From NCED01 sp035493955 (GTDB taxonomy: Bacteria; Pseudomonadota; Alphaproteobacteria; Caulobacterales; Caulobacteraceae), in assembly GCA_035493955.1 (NCBI GenBank), contig DATJHI010000040.1, positions 62,001-126,000 on the forward strand: 64,000 nucleotides of DNA, written 5' to 3'. A program made the translations under genes and the position numbers. The notes under the pieces were generated by a model. That model was not told the DNA's origin. It saw only the letters and a program-made list of their open reading frames with translations, and did not search any database. Positions 53,142 to 60,399 of this stretch are shown piece by piece; position 1 is the stretch's first letter, and each line of letters starts with the position of its first letter.

Positions 53142-54836
53142 TCAGTAGCCTACCGGGGAGCCGGGGGTCCACGCCGGGCGGGACATGGCGTAGACGTCGC
53201 TGATCGCATCGATCACCACCGGCCGGTTCAGGGTCAGGGCGTGACGCAGGGCGGCGTCGAGCTCGGCCGGGGTTTTGGCGCGCAGTCCGACGCAGTCGAA
53301 GGATTCGGCGACCTTGGCGAAATCGATCTCGCGGAACCGCCACATTTCCTCGGACTTGCCGCGCTGCTTGCCGCCGTAGGCGCGGTCGAACAGGCCGATC
53401 TCCTGGTTGAGGGCGCTGTTGTTGTTGACGACCACGATGACGTTGACGCCATAGCGCGCGGCCGTCTCGAGTTCGGCGATGTGATAGTAGAAGGCGCCGT
53501 CGCCGGCGAAGACGATGACGGCGCTGTCGGGCTTGGCGCATTTGACGCCCATCGCCCCGGGAAGGCTCCAGCCGAGCGATCCGGCGCAGCGGATGAAGCG
53601 CTGGCCCTCCTTGTTGAGGTCGATCATGGTGCCGGCCCAGATGCCGGAGTGGCCTGTGTCGCAGACGACGACTCCGCCTGCCGGAAGCGCGTCGGTGATC
53701 GCCTGGCAGATGCGTTCGGGCCGCATCGGAACCGCGTCCGAGTGGAGCCGCGGCGCCTCCTGTTCCCGCCATTCACGCACGTACCCCTGGATCCGCTCCA
53801 CCCAGGGACTTGCGGCGGGCGCCGGCCCGCTCGGGATGGCGTCAAGCAGGCCCTGCACGGTCAGCTTCGCGTCGCCGAGCAGCGAGAGCGTGTTGGGATA
53901 GTTGCGGCCGAGTTCGCTGGGGTCGATGTCGAGTTGGATCACCGGCGCGCCGACCGCCGGGATCGTCCAGTTGGTCGTCACCTGGCTGCCGGTGTGGCTG
54001 CCGATGAAGAACACCAGATCGGCCTCCGAGACCGCCCGGTTGGCGCAGGCGCGCGAATAGGTGCCGCACACCCCGACCGAGAGCGGATGATTGTCGGGGA
54101 TCGAACCCTTGGCGTTGAGCGAGGTGGCGACCGGAATCCCCAGCAGCTCGGCCAGGGCGACCACTTCGGCCTGGGCCCCCGAGGTGGCGACGCCGCCGCC
54201 GGCGACGATGATCGGCCGCTCCGCCGCAGCGAGACGCTGCGCCGCCTCGGCAAGCCGGGCCGGGTCAGGCAAGGCCCGGAACGCCGGAACCCTGGTGAAC
54301 TGCTCCTCGACGATCGTGGTCAGTTCGGCCTCGATCTCGGCCATATTGCCGAGCGGGCCGCGCACCTGGAGGTGCGCCGGGCCCGGCGCACCGGAAGTCG
54401 CCTCGCGGAACGCCTGCCGCAACAGGTCGGGCAGGCGGGTCACGTCGTCGACCCGGACGTTGAACTTGGTCACCGGGTCGAACTGGCTGAAGTCCTCGAC
54501 CTCCTGGTAGAAATTGCGGTAGCGCGACGAGGGCGTCGGCCCGCCGGTCAGGGCGATCACGGGCGATCCGGCCATCACCGCGTCGCGCAGTCCGGCGGCG
54601 AGGTTGGAGCCGCCGATGTTCTGCGCCATGCAGACGCCCGGCTTGCCGCTGGCCCGCGCATAGCCGTCGGCCATATAGGCGGCCGACTTCTCGCCGTGGG
54701 TCATGATGCGCGCGATGTCCATGTCCTCCATCTCGGCGAGGGCCTGGAGCAGGACGGCGGGCACGAAGAACACATGGCTGACGCCGTAGCCGCGCAGCGC
54801 CTCGGCGATATGGCGCGATCCGGTCATTTTTGGCAT
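53142..54836 (-). CDS. Acetolactate-synthase-like ThDP-binding protein
   Basis: A 564-residue ThDP enzyme of the acetohydroxyacid synthase/decarboxylase superfamily, first gene of the operon. The ThDP-activating Glu49 lies in THGEKSAAYMADGYARASGK, and the cofactor motif is AGDGAFYYHIAELETAARYG...NNN. It lacks the clear FAD-binding features of true AHAS, and no regulatory subunit gene follows, so it is unlikely to make valine precursors. Possible roles are a 2-oxo-acid decarboxylase or carboligase acting on a pathway intermediate. A second ThDP enzyme (mdlC) is in the same operon. The ATG at 54836 is preferred; ATG 54827 is also possible. Confidence 0.85.
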   Translation of the reverse strand: MPKMTGSRHIAEALRGYGVSHVFFVPAVLLQALAEMEDMDIARIMTHGEKSAAYMADGYARASGKPGVCMAQNIGGSNLAAGLRDAVMAGSPVIALTGGPTPSSRYRNFYQEVEDFSQFDPVTKFNVRVDDVTRLPDLLRQAFREATSGAPGPAHLQVRGPLGNMAEIEAELTTIVEEQFTRVPAFRALPDPARLAEAAQRLAAAERPIIVAGGGVATSGAQAEVVALAELLGIPVATSLNAKGSIPDNHPLSVGVCGTYSRACANRAVSEADLVFFIGSHTGSQVTTNWTIPAVGAPVIQLDIDPSELGRNYPNTLSLLGDAKLTVQGLLDAIPSGPAPAASPWVERIQGYVREWREQEAPRLHSDAVPMRPERICQAITDALPAGGVVVCDTGHSGIWAGTMIDLNKEGQRFIRCAGSLGWSLPGAMGVKCAKPDSAVIVFAGDGAFYYHIAELETAARYGVNVIVVVNNNSALNQEIGLFDRAYGGKQRGKSEEMWRFREIDFAKVAESFDCVGLRAKTPAELDAALRHALTLNRPVVIDAISDVYAMSRPAWTPGSPVGY

Positions 54837-54896
54837 GCGGCGGGTCCTCCCTTGCGGCGAGTGTCCAACGCCGCACGCATGCGCTCCAGGAATTTA

Positions 54897-54910
54897 TGAG
54901 TATAGTCTCA
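54897..54910. promoter_or_regulatory. Candidate LysR operator
   Basis: TGAG-TATAGT-CTCA is a dyad in the 129-bp divergent gap between the ThDP gene and the LysR gene. Its placement fits a LysR site controlling both operon and regulator, but its 14-bp T-N12-A layout is not the canonical T-N11-A. Confidence 0.4.
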
Positions 54911-54965
54911 GAACCAGGAGTTATAGGCTGCCCTACCCGGGCCCGACCCTGACCGAGGCGCGATC

Positions 54966-55901
54966 ATGAGGCTCGAACAGCTCCGTTTCCTCAGCGAGAT
55001 CGTCGACCAGGGCTTCTCCATTTCGAAAGCCGCGATCGCGCTCAACACCTCGCAGCCGGGCATCAGCAAGCAGATCCGCCTGCTCGAGGAGGAGTTCAAA
55101 TTCGATTTGCTCCAGCGTCGCGGAGGCCGGATCGTCGGCCTTACCGAACCGGGCGTCGCCTTCGTGGAGACGGCCCGCCGCATGCTCCGCGATGCGGGAA
55201 ACCTGCGGAAGATCGGCGACGAATACAATCGCGAGGACAGCGGACGCCTCGTCGTCGTGACCACCCACCTTTACGCCCGCCACGTCCTTCCGCCGGTGCT
55301 GGAGGCGTTCGCTCGCCGCTATCCGCGCGTGCAGATATCGCTGCAGCAGGTCACCCAGCGCCAGACCATCGAGCTGTTGGTTTCATTCAAGGGCGACGTC
55401 GGAATTCTCAGCGCCCCTCCGGCTGCGGCGCATGGCGTTGTCGAGCTGGCCGCGCAGAGCTTCGGCCGCAGCGTCATCGTCCCCCGCAACCATCCCCTGC
55501 TGAAACGGTCGAAGATCGGGCTGGCCGACCTCGTGGAGTACCCGCTGGTCACGCTGGACCCGTCGCTGATCGGCGGCTGGAGCCTCCAGCAGGCCTTCGC
55601 CAAGGCCGGGATGGAGCCGCGCATCGCCCTCACGGCCGGCGACTCCGACGTGATCAAGGCCTATGTGGCGCGGGGCCTGGGGATCACGGTCCTGCCGAGC
55701 ATCGTTTTCGACGCCAAGCAGGATCCCTTGCTGCGCGCGATCGACGCCGACCACCTGTTCGAGAAGCTGCCCAATTTCGTCGCCCTGCACCCGCACACCT
55801 ATCTGAGCGGCTACATGTACGATTTCATCCAGTTGGTCGCGCCCGAGTGGACCCCCGACCGCGTCGCCAAGCGGCTCAAGCAGCCGCACCGCCCGGCATA
55901 A
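54966..55901 (+). CDS. LysR-family transcriptional regulator (CysB-like)
   Basis: A 311-residue LysR regulator. The winged helix-turn-helix is MRLEQLRFLSEIVDQGFSIS...LNTSQPGISKQIRLLEEE, and the effector domain begins LVVVTTHLYARHVLPPVLEA, closest to the CysB/Cbl subgroup. It is divergent from the eight-gene catabolic operon and convergent with the second operon, so it most likely senses the imported aromatic acid or a breakdown product and activates the ThDP-led operon. The inducer is unknown. There is no sulfur-metabolism context to support a CysB role. Confidence 0.92.
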   Translation: MRLEQLRFLSEIVDQGFSISKAAIALNTSQPGISKQIRLLEEEFKFDLLQRRGGRIVGLTEPGVAFVETARRMLRDAGNLRKIGDEYNREDSGRLVVVTTHLYARHVLPPVLEAFARRYPRVQISLQQVTQRQTIELLVSFKGDVGILSAPPAAAHGVVELAAQSFGRSVIVPRNHPLLKRSKIGLADLVEYPLVTLDPSLIGGWSLQQAFAKAGMEPRIALTAGDSDVIKAYVARGLGITVLPSIVFDAKQDPLLRAIDADHLFEKLPNFVALHPHTYLSGYMYDFIQLVAPEWTPDRVAKRLKQPHRPA

Positions 55902-55928
55902 TCAAAACGGGCGGACTTCGGCCTTCCG

Positions 55929-56315
55929 TCATCTCCGGAAGCGGGCGTGGATGTTGTTGTGCTTGAAGCTTCCGGCTTCGTCGGCTTCGTTGACGTAGAG
56001 GGACAGGGCCAGGTAGCGACGCTCGTAGAGCTCGGCGAAGTGGGTTTTGATGCGTTCGAACAGTTGACTGAAGAATTGCTGTTTGAACGCCGCCGATCGC
56101 CCGGCTCCCATCAGGACGGTGATATTGACGAAGGCGTCGTCGGCCTTGCCATCGGCGATGACGTAGTCGGTCAGGCGGATGCCGCGCACCCGGATGCCCG
56201 CCCACGGGAACACCCCGTCGGCGGCGCGCATCTCCGCGGCGATCAGCTCGAGCAGGCCGCGAATGTCGGCGTCGCCCTCCAGGTTGTCGGTCCATTCGAC
56301 GACGGCGTGGGCCAT
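55929..56315 (-). CDS. 5-carboxymethyl-2-hydroxymuconate isomerase-like protein lacking Pro1
   Basis: A 128-residue protein of the CHMI family in the tautomerase superfamily, which isomerises CHM in homoprotocatechuate breakdown. The start MAHAVVEWTDNLEG aligns with MPHFIVECSDN of E. coli HpcD, and FPWAGIRVRG, AFVNITVLMGAGRS, RYLALSLYVNEAD and FKHNNIHARF match along the length. However, residue 2 is Ala (GCC), where the catalytic N-terminal Pro is expected. The start is fixed by a 1-bp overlap (TGATG) with the dioxygenase gene. Either another base does the work or the activity has changed. Last gene of the operon. Confidence 0.88.
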   Translation of the reverse strand: MAHAVVEWTDNLEGDADIRGLLELIAAEMRAADGVFPWAGIRVRGIRLTDYVIADGKADDAFVNITVLMGAGRSAAFKQQFFSQLFERIKTHFAELYERRYLALSLYVNEADEAGSFKHNNIHARFRR

Positions 56316-57133
56316 CAGGCGATCTCCATGGTCGCGGCGGTGCAGCCCACGGCGTAGATCGGGATCGGGGCGTAGAAGCGCACGTTCCCCCGCCCCCGCG
56401 CCGCGGCGGCCAAGGCGATGAAGGTGCGTATCTCGAAGCCGCCCTGGCCGGCCTTCTCGTAGACGTCCGCATCCGTGTACGACAGCAGGGCGCCGCGGTC
56501 GTTGCGGGCCCAGCGGTCCAGGAAATCCCGGTCCCAGGCCTCGTTGATCCGTCCGCTGTCGGGGGTGGCGGGCCAATGGGAGATCCCGCCCGTGCCGACG
56601 ACGGCGATGCGTTGCGGGACCTTGTCGGCCGCGCGGCGAAGCGCCTCGCCGAACGCCCAGGCGCGATGCAGCGGCGTGAGCGGAGGCCCCTGGCAGTTGA
56701 TGTTCGCGGGGATGACCGTGAGCCGGTTGTCCGGATCCAGGAAGTGCAGCGGCACCATGATGCCGTGGTCGAACCGCCACTCCTGGGCATAGGCGACGTC
56801 GACCGTCTGCAGCATCTCGGCGACAAGGGCCTCCGAAAGGGCCGCATCCCCGCGCACCGTGCGATGGGGGATGTGCAGCCAGTCTACGTCCTCGATGGGA
56901 CCCGAATAGCTGTCGGCCATGCCGACCGCGAACGCGGGCATGTTGTCCATGAAGAAGTTCGCGAAGTGCTCGGCCCCGATCACCACCAGGGCGTCCGGCC
57001 GCGCCGCGTGGAGGGCGTCGCGCAACTCGCCAAAGCCCGCGTGCAGACCGTCGCGCAGTTCGGGGGGGGCGCTATCCTCCCGCCCCGTGATCCCGGGGGC
57101 GTGGCTGCAGACTCCGGCAAAGACCAGGCTCAT
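56315..57133 (-). CDS. Class III extradiol dioxygenase, LigB-type catalytic subunit
   Basis: A 272-residue Fe(II) extradiol ring-cleaving dioxygenase of the LigB superfamily. Candidate iron and active-site residues are His11 in GVCSHAPGIT and His56 in VVIGAEHFANFF. Further conserved blocks are FMDNMPAFAVGMAD, EWRFDHGIMVPLHFL and VVGTGGISHWPATP. The ATG overlaps the LigA stop (ATGA), giving strict pairing of the two subunits. Context with CHMS dehydrogenase predicts cleavage of a 3,4-dihydroxyphenyl compound next to the hydroxyls, but the precise catechol is unknown. Confidence 0.92.
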   Translation of the reverse strand: MSLVFAGVCSHAPGITGREDSAPPELRDGLHAGFGELRDALHAARPDALVVIGAEHFANFFMDNMPAFAVGMADSYSGPIEDVDWLHIPHRTVRGDAALSEALVAEMLQTVDVAYAQEWRFDHGIMVPLHFLDPDNRLTVIPANINCQGPPLTPLHRAWAFGEALRRAADKVPQRIAVVGTGGISHWPATPDSGRINEAWDRDFLDRWARNDRGALLSYTDADVYEKAGQGGFEIRTFIALAAAARGRGNVRFYAPIPIYAVGCTAATMEIA

Positions 57134-57453
57134 CCGGCCACCCTTTCGTCTGGCGAGGTGGTCATGGCGTAGACCCCGGCGCGCACCGGTCCGTGGGTCT
57201 TCACCCCGTCGCGCATGCGCTGCAGATAGTCCGACCACTCGATCTGGTGAAAGGCCGCAAAGTGCATGAGCAGCTGGCCATTGACCCCCAGGACGAACAG
57301 CAGGCCGATGTCCGGCTCCAACAGGGCGCGCCGCTCCTCGTCGGTGAGCTCGTAGGCCTTCAGCACCTCCTGGCGATCCTGACGAAAGCGGGCCTGCAAG
57401 TCAGCGTCGCGGTTCAGCTGGTAGATCAGCTTGCTGACTTGATAGAGGCTCAT
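57130..57453 (-). CDS. LigA-type small subunit of an extradiol dioxygenase
   Basis: A 107-residue helical protein of the LigA family, the alpha subunit of protocatechuate 4,5-dioxygenase-type enzymes that caps the active site of LigB. It shows LIYQLNRDADLQARFRQDRQ, YELTDEERRALLEPDIGLLF and LGVNGQLLMHFA. Its start overlaps the FAH gene and its stop overlaps ligB, each by 4 bp. HpaD of the classical homoprotocatechuate pathway is a single chain, so a separate LigA in this operon is a distinctive feature. Confidence 0.9.
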   Translation of the reverse strand: MSLYQVSKLIYQLNRDADLQARFRQDRQEVLKAYELTDEERRALLEPDIGLLFVLGVNGQLLMHFAAFHQIEWSDYLQRMRDGVKTHGPVRAGVYAMTTSPDERVAG

Positions 57454-58199
57454 CCGCCGACCTCGACGAGATTGACCAGGCGCCCGACCTTCTCCACCTC
57501 GCAGACGACCTCGTCGCCTCCGGAGACGAAGTGCACCCCCTGCGGGGTGCCGGTCAGGATCATGTCCCCCGGCATCAGGGTCATGAACTCGGACAGGTAT
57601 TCGACCATGGTCGCCACGTCGAAGACCATGTCGCGGGTCGACCCCTGCTGGACCTCCTGGCCGTTCACCCGGGTGGACAGCGTCAGGTCCTGCGGATCGC
57701 CGATGTCCCTGGCGTCCACGATCCAGGGGCCGAGCCCGGTGGTGGCGGCCCGGCTCTTCACCTTGAGATTGGGCCGGTAGTAGTTCTCGAGATATTCCCG
57801 GATGGCGTAGTCGTTGGCCACCGTATAGCCGCCGACATAGTCGAGGGCGTTGGAGCGGCTGACGCGCCGCGCCGGCCGGCCGATCACCGCCACCAGCTCG
57901 CATTCCGGATGCATCTGGCGTGCGCCGACGGGAAGCGGCGAGACCCCGCCATGACCCACGAAGGCCGAACTGCCCTTGAGGAACACCAACGGCGTCTCCG
58001 GCGGTTTGAACCCCAGCTCGCCGATATGGTCCGCATAGTTGAGCCCGAGGGCGAAGACCGTGGCGTTCGGCTCCACCGGGGGCAGCCAAACCGCCGCCTC
58101 GGCGGGCAGAAGCGTCCCGTCCGCCAGCCGCAGAACGTCGTCGTCGAGCAGGTCGGCCCACAGAGCGCGGCCGGCATAGGAGATCTTGGCGCGTCTCAC
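57450..58199 (-). CDS. FAH-family isomerase/decarboxylase (HpcE C-terminal-half-like)
   Basis: A 249-residue fumarylacetoacetate-hydrolase-fold protein. Metal ligands and conserved pieces are visible in LGLNYADHIGELG, HPECELVAVIG, GGYTVANDYAIRE, MVFDVATMVEYLSEFMTLMPGDM and ILTGTPQGV. It corresponds to the half of bifunctional HpcE that handles OPET/HHDD. The GTG start at 58199 overlaps the stop of the other FAH gene (GTGA), showing that the two act as a pair. Predicted to decarboxylate or isomerise the ring-cleavage diacid. Confidence 0.9.
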   Translation of the reverse strand: MRRAKISYAGRALWADLLDDDVLRLADGTLLPAEAAVWLPPVEPNATVFALGLNYADHIGELGFKPPETPLVFLKGSSAFVGHGGVSPLPVGARQMHPECELVAVIGRPARRVSRSNALDYVGGYTVANDYAIREYLENYYRPNLKVKSRAATTGLGPWIVDARDIGDPQDLTLSTRVNGQEVQQGSTRDMVFDVATMVEYLSEFMTLMPGDMILTGTPQGVHFVSGGDEVVCEVEKVGRLVNLVEVGG

Positions 58200-58813
58200 G
58201 AGACCACCTCGGCGACGATCGTGGTTTGCAGGCTGGGCAGGCCCTCCGAACGGACGACGACCGACTGGCCGAGCGCCGCCCTCGGGGCGTCGCCGGGAAG
58301 GCCGACGAGCAGGAGGTCCCCGGGCGAGAAGTCGAGGTAGGCGTGGAGTTCCGCCACCAGCGCATCAATCGGACGAAACAGCCGGTCCAGCGACCAGCGG
58401 TGGACCTCCCGGCCGTCGATCTCCGTCACCAGGTCGCCGTAGGTCGTCTGCGGCGAGGTCCAGCGGCCGAGCGGTAGGAAGCCGTCGCGGCATCTTTGGC
58501 GGATGGCGGGACGATAGAAGTCCTGGTGCCACTCGGATACGTCCAGGGCCAGGCAGACCGCGGACACGTCCGGGCTCTTCGCCCCTGGGGAGCCGCCGAA
58601 AAGCAGCGCAAGGGTGGAGGCGATCTCCACCTCTCCCAGCTCCGGCGGCAGAGGCGTCGGCGCCCCGCCCGCCGTCACGCAGGTGCGCGGCTTGATGTAG
58701 AGGACCGCCGCCTCGGGGGGGCGGCCGTAGGGCGGCTGATGGAACGAGTCCGCTCTCGCCTCGAGCTGGCGGCGGTCGTTGAGGGCGACGCCATAGGCCG
58801 TGCCTGAGAACAT
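58196..58813 (-). CDS. FAH-family protein (HpcE N-terminal-half-like)
   Basis: A 205-residue fumarylacetoacetate-hydrolase-like protein. It starts GTAYGVALNDRRQLEARADS with FHQPPYGRPPEAAVLYIKPR, the typical HpaG1 N-terminus, and continues VEIASTLALLFGG, FYRPAIRQRCRDGFLPLGRW and LDFSPGDLLLVGLP. In E. coli and relatives the two halves are fused in HpcE; here they are separate overlapping genes. The ATG at 58813 follows GGAAGG. Together with the next gene it should act after CHMS dehydrogenase. Confidence 0.88.
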   Translation of the reverse strand: MFSGTAYGVALNDRRQLEARADSFHQPPYGRPPEAAVLYIKPRTCVTAGGAPTPLPPELGEVEIASTLALLFGGSPGAKSPDVSAVCLALDVSEWHQDFYRPAIRQRCRDGFLPLGRWTSPQTTYGDLVTEIDGREVHRWSLDRLFRPIDALVAELHAYLDFSPGDLLLVGLPGDAPRAALGQSVVVRSEGLPSLQTTIVAEVVS

Positions 58814-58827
58814 GAAACGCCTTCCGA

Positions 58828-60330
58828 TCAGACGCCGAGCCGCGGAACGGCGTGCGTTCCATAGGCTAGGGCGACGTTCTTGGTTTCCATATAGAAATCG
58901 AAGCTCCAGTCGCCGCCGTCGCGGCCGATGCCGCTGGACTTCATGCCGCCGAAGGGCGCGGGCAAGTGGCGCACGTTCTCGCTGTTGACCCAGACCATGC
59001 CGGCGTCGAGGGCGCCCGAGACCCGAAGGGCCCGTCCGACGTCCTGGGTCCAGAGGTAGGCCGCAAGCCCGTAGTCCACGTCATTGGCCTTGGCGATGGC
59101 GTCGGCCTCGTCGTCGAAGGGCACGACCGTGAGCACCGGGCCGAAGATCTCCTCCTGGGCGATGCGCATGGACTGGTCGGCGTCGACGAACAGGGTCGGC
59201 TGGAAGAAGTAGCCCTTGCCGTCCACCCGCTTGCCGCCGACCGCCACCCGCGCGCCGTCGGCCAGCGCCACGCCCGTATAGCTGGCGACCTTTTCCAGGT
59301 GACGCGGATGGATCAGGGGGCCGACCTCGGTCTTCGGATCGAAGGGATCGCCGACCTTGAGGCGGGCGACCCGCTCGGCCGCCCGGGCCACGAAGGCGTC
59401 ATAGATCGACCGTTGCACCAGCAGCCGGGACGACGAGGTGCAGCGCTGGCCGTTCAGCGAATAGATCATGAAGATCGCCGCATCGAGGGCGCGGTCGAGG
59501 TCGGCGTCCTCGAACACGATCACCGGATTCTTGCCTCCGAGCTCGAAGTGTACCCGCTTCAGGGTCTCCGACCCCTGGCGCATGATCGCCGAGCCGGTCT
59601 TGCTCTCGCCGACGAAGGCGACGGCCTTGATGTCGGGATGCTCGGTCAGGCGCTTGCCGGTGGTTTCGCCAAGGCCGTTCACGGCGTTCAGCACACCCGG
59701 CGGCAACCCGGCCTCGTGGGCGATCTCGACCAGCAGGCGGGCCGAATAGGGCGACCATTCCGCCGGCTTGTGCACCACCGTGCAGCCCGCCGCCAGCGCG
59801 GGGGCGATTTTCCAGGTGGACAGCATGAACGGCGTGTTCCACGGGGTGATCACCGCCACGGGTCCGATCGGCTGGCGGGTGGTGAAATTGAGGTGGTCCG
59901 GCGAAGGCAGGGCCTTGCCGTCGGCGGCCTGTGGAGCCAGGTCGGCGAAGAAGCGGAAGTTCTCGGCGCCTCTGAGGGCGGCCTTGGACATGAAACGCCA
60001 GCATTGGCCGGCGTCGAGGCATTCGACCGCAGCGATCTCCTCGGCGCGCGCCTCGATGAGATCGGCGACGCGGTGCAAGATCGCCTTGCGCTTTTCCCCG
60101 GAGGTTCCGGCCCAAGCCGGAAAGGCCGCCTTGGCGGCGGCGACCGCGCTGTTCAGTTCTGCGGGCGTGGCGTCACGGACCTGCCCCAACACCTCGCCGG
60201 TTCCGGGTTCGGTGACATCGAAGGGAACCCCCTCCCCGGCGACGGTCGCGCCGCCCACGAAATGGCCGAGGGGCTTGCCTCGAAAGGCCGAAATGGCGGC
60301 CAGGGCCTTGTCTCTGGATGTCTCCGGCAC
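58828..60330 (-). CDS. hpaE: 5-carboxymethyl-2-hydroxymuconate semialdehyde dehydrogenase
   Basis: A 500-residue NAD-dependent aldehyde dehydrogenase of the HpaE/HpcC type, which oxidises the extradiol cleavage semialdehyde. Catalytic Cys297 is in NGQRCTSSSRLLV, and the base Glu in HFELGGKNPVIVFEDADLDR. The segment TTRQPIGPVAVITPWNTPFM and the end FGGMKSSGIGRDGGDWSFDFYMETKNV are typical of this subgroup. The start is a GTG at 60330. Its direct link to a LigAB dioxygenase and FAH pair is the strongest evidence that this operon is a homoprotocatechuate-like meta pathway. Confidence 0.92.
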   Translation of the reverse strand: MPETSRDKALAAISAFRGKPLGHFVGGATVAGEGVPFDVTEPGTGEVLGQVRDATPAELNSAVAAAKAAFPAWAGTSGEKRKAILHRVADLIEARAEEIAAVECLDAGQCWRFMSKAALRGAENFRFFADLAPQAADGKALPSPDHLNFTTRQPIGPVAVITPWNTPFMLSTWKIAPALAAGCTVVHKPAEWSPYSARLLVEIAHEAGLPPGVLNAVNGLGETTGKRLTEHPDIKAVAFVGESKTGSAIMRQGSETLKRVHFELGGKNPVIVFEDADLDRALDAAIFMIYSLNGQRCTSSSRLLVQRSIYDAFVARAAERVARLKVGDPFDPKTEVGPLIHPRHLEKVASYTGVALADGARVAVGGKRVDGKGYFFQPTLFVDADQSMRIAQEEIFGPVLTVVPFDDEADAIAKANDVDYGLAAYLWTQDVGRALRVSGALDAGMVWVNSENVRHLPAPFGGMKSSGIGRDGGDWSFDFYMETKNVALAYGTHAVPRLGV

Positions 60331-60357
60331 GGGTCCGCCCTCTCCTAGGAATTGGAG

Positions 60358-60377
60358 CTAATTATCATGTTAAGTTT
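60358..60377. promoter_or_regulatory. Possible second copy of the CATG-centred operator
   Basis: Centred on CATG at 60366-60369, this site shares six of eight bases in its right half with the operator at 62181-62200, but its own symmetry is poor. It lies 28 bp before the hpaE start, inside the operon. Confidence 0.3.
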
Positions 60378-60399
60378 TACGCCGCCAGCAGGCGCGGGG

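Noticed and set aside
53142..54836. Calling the ThDP gene ilvB
   Set aside because: No ilvN small subunit, no branched-chain amino-acid context and catabolic neighbours.
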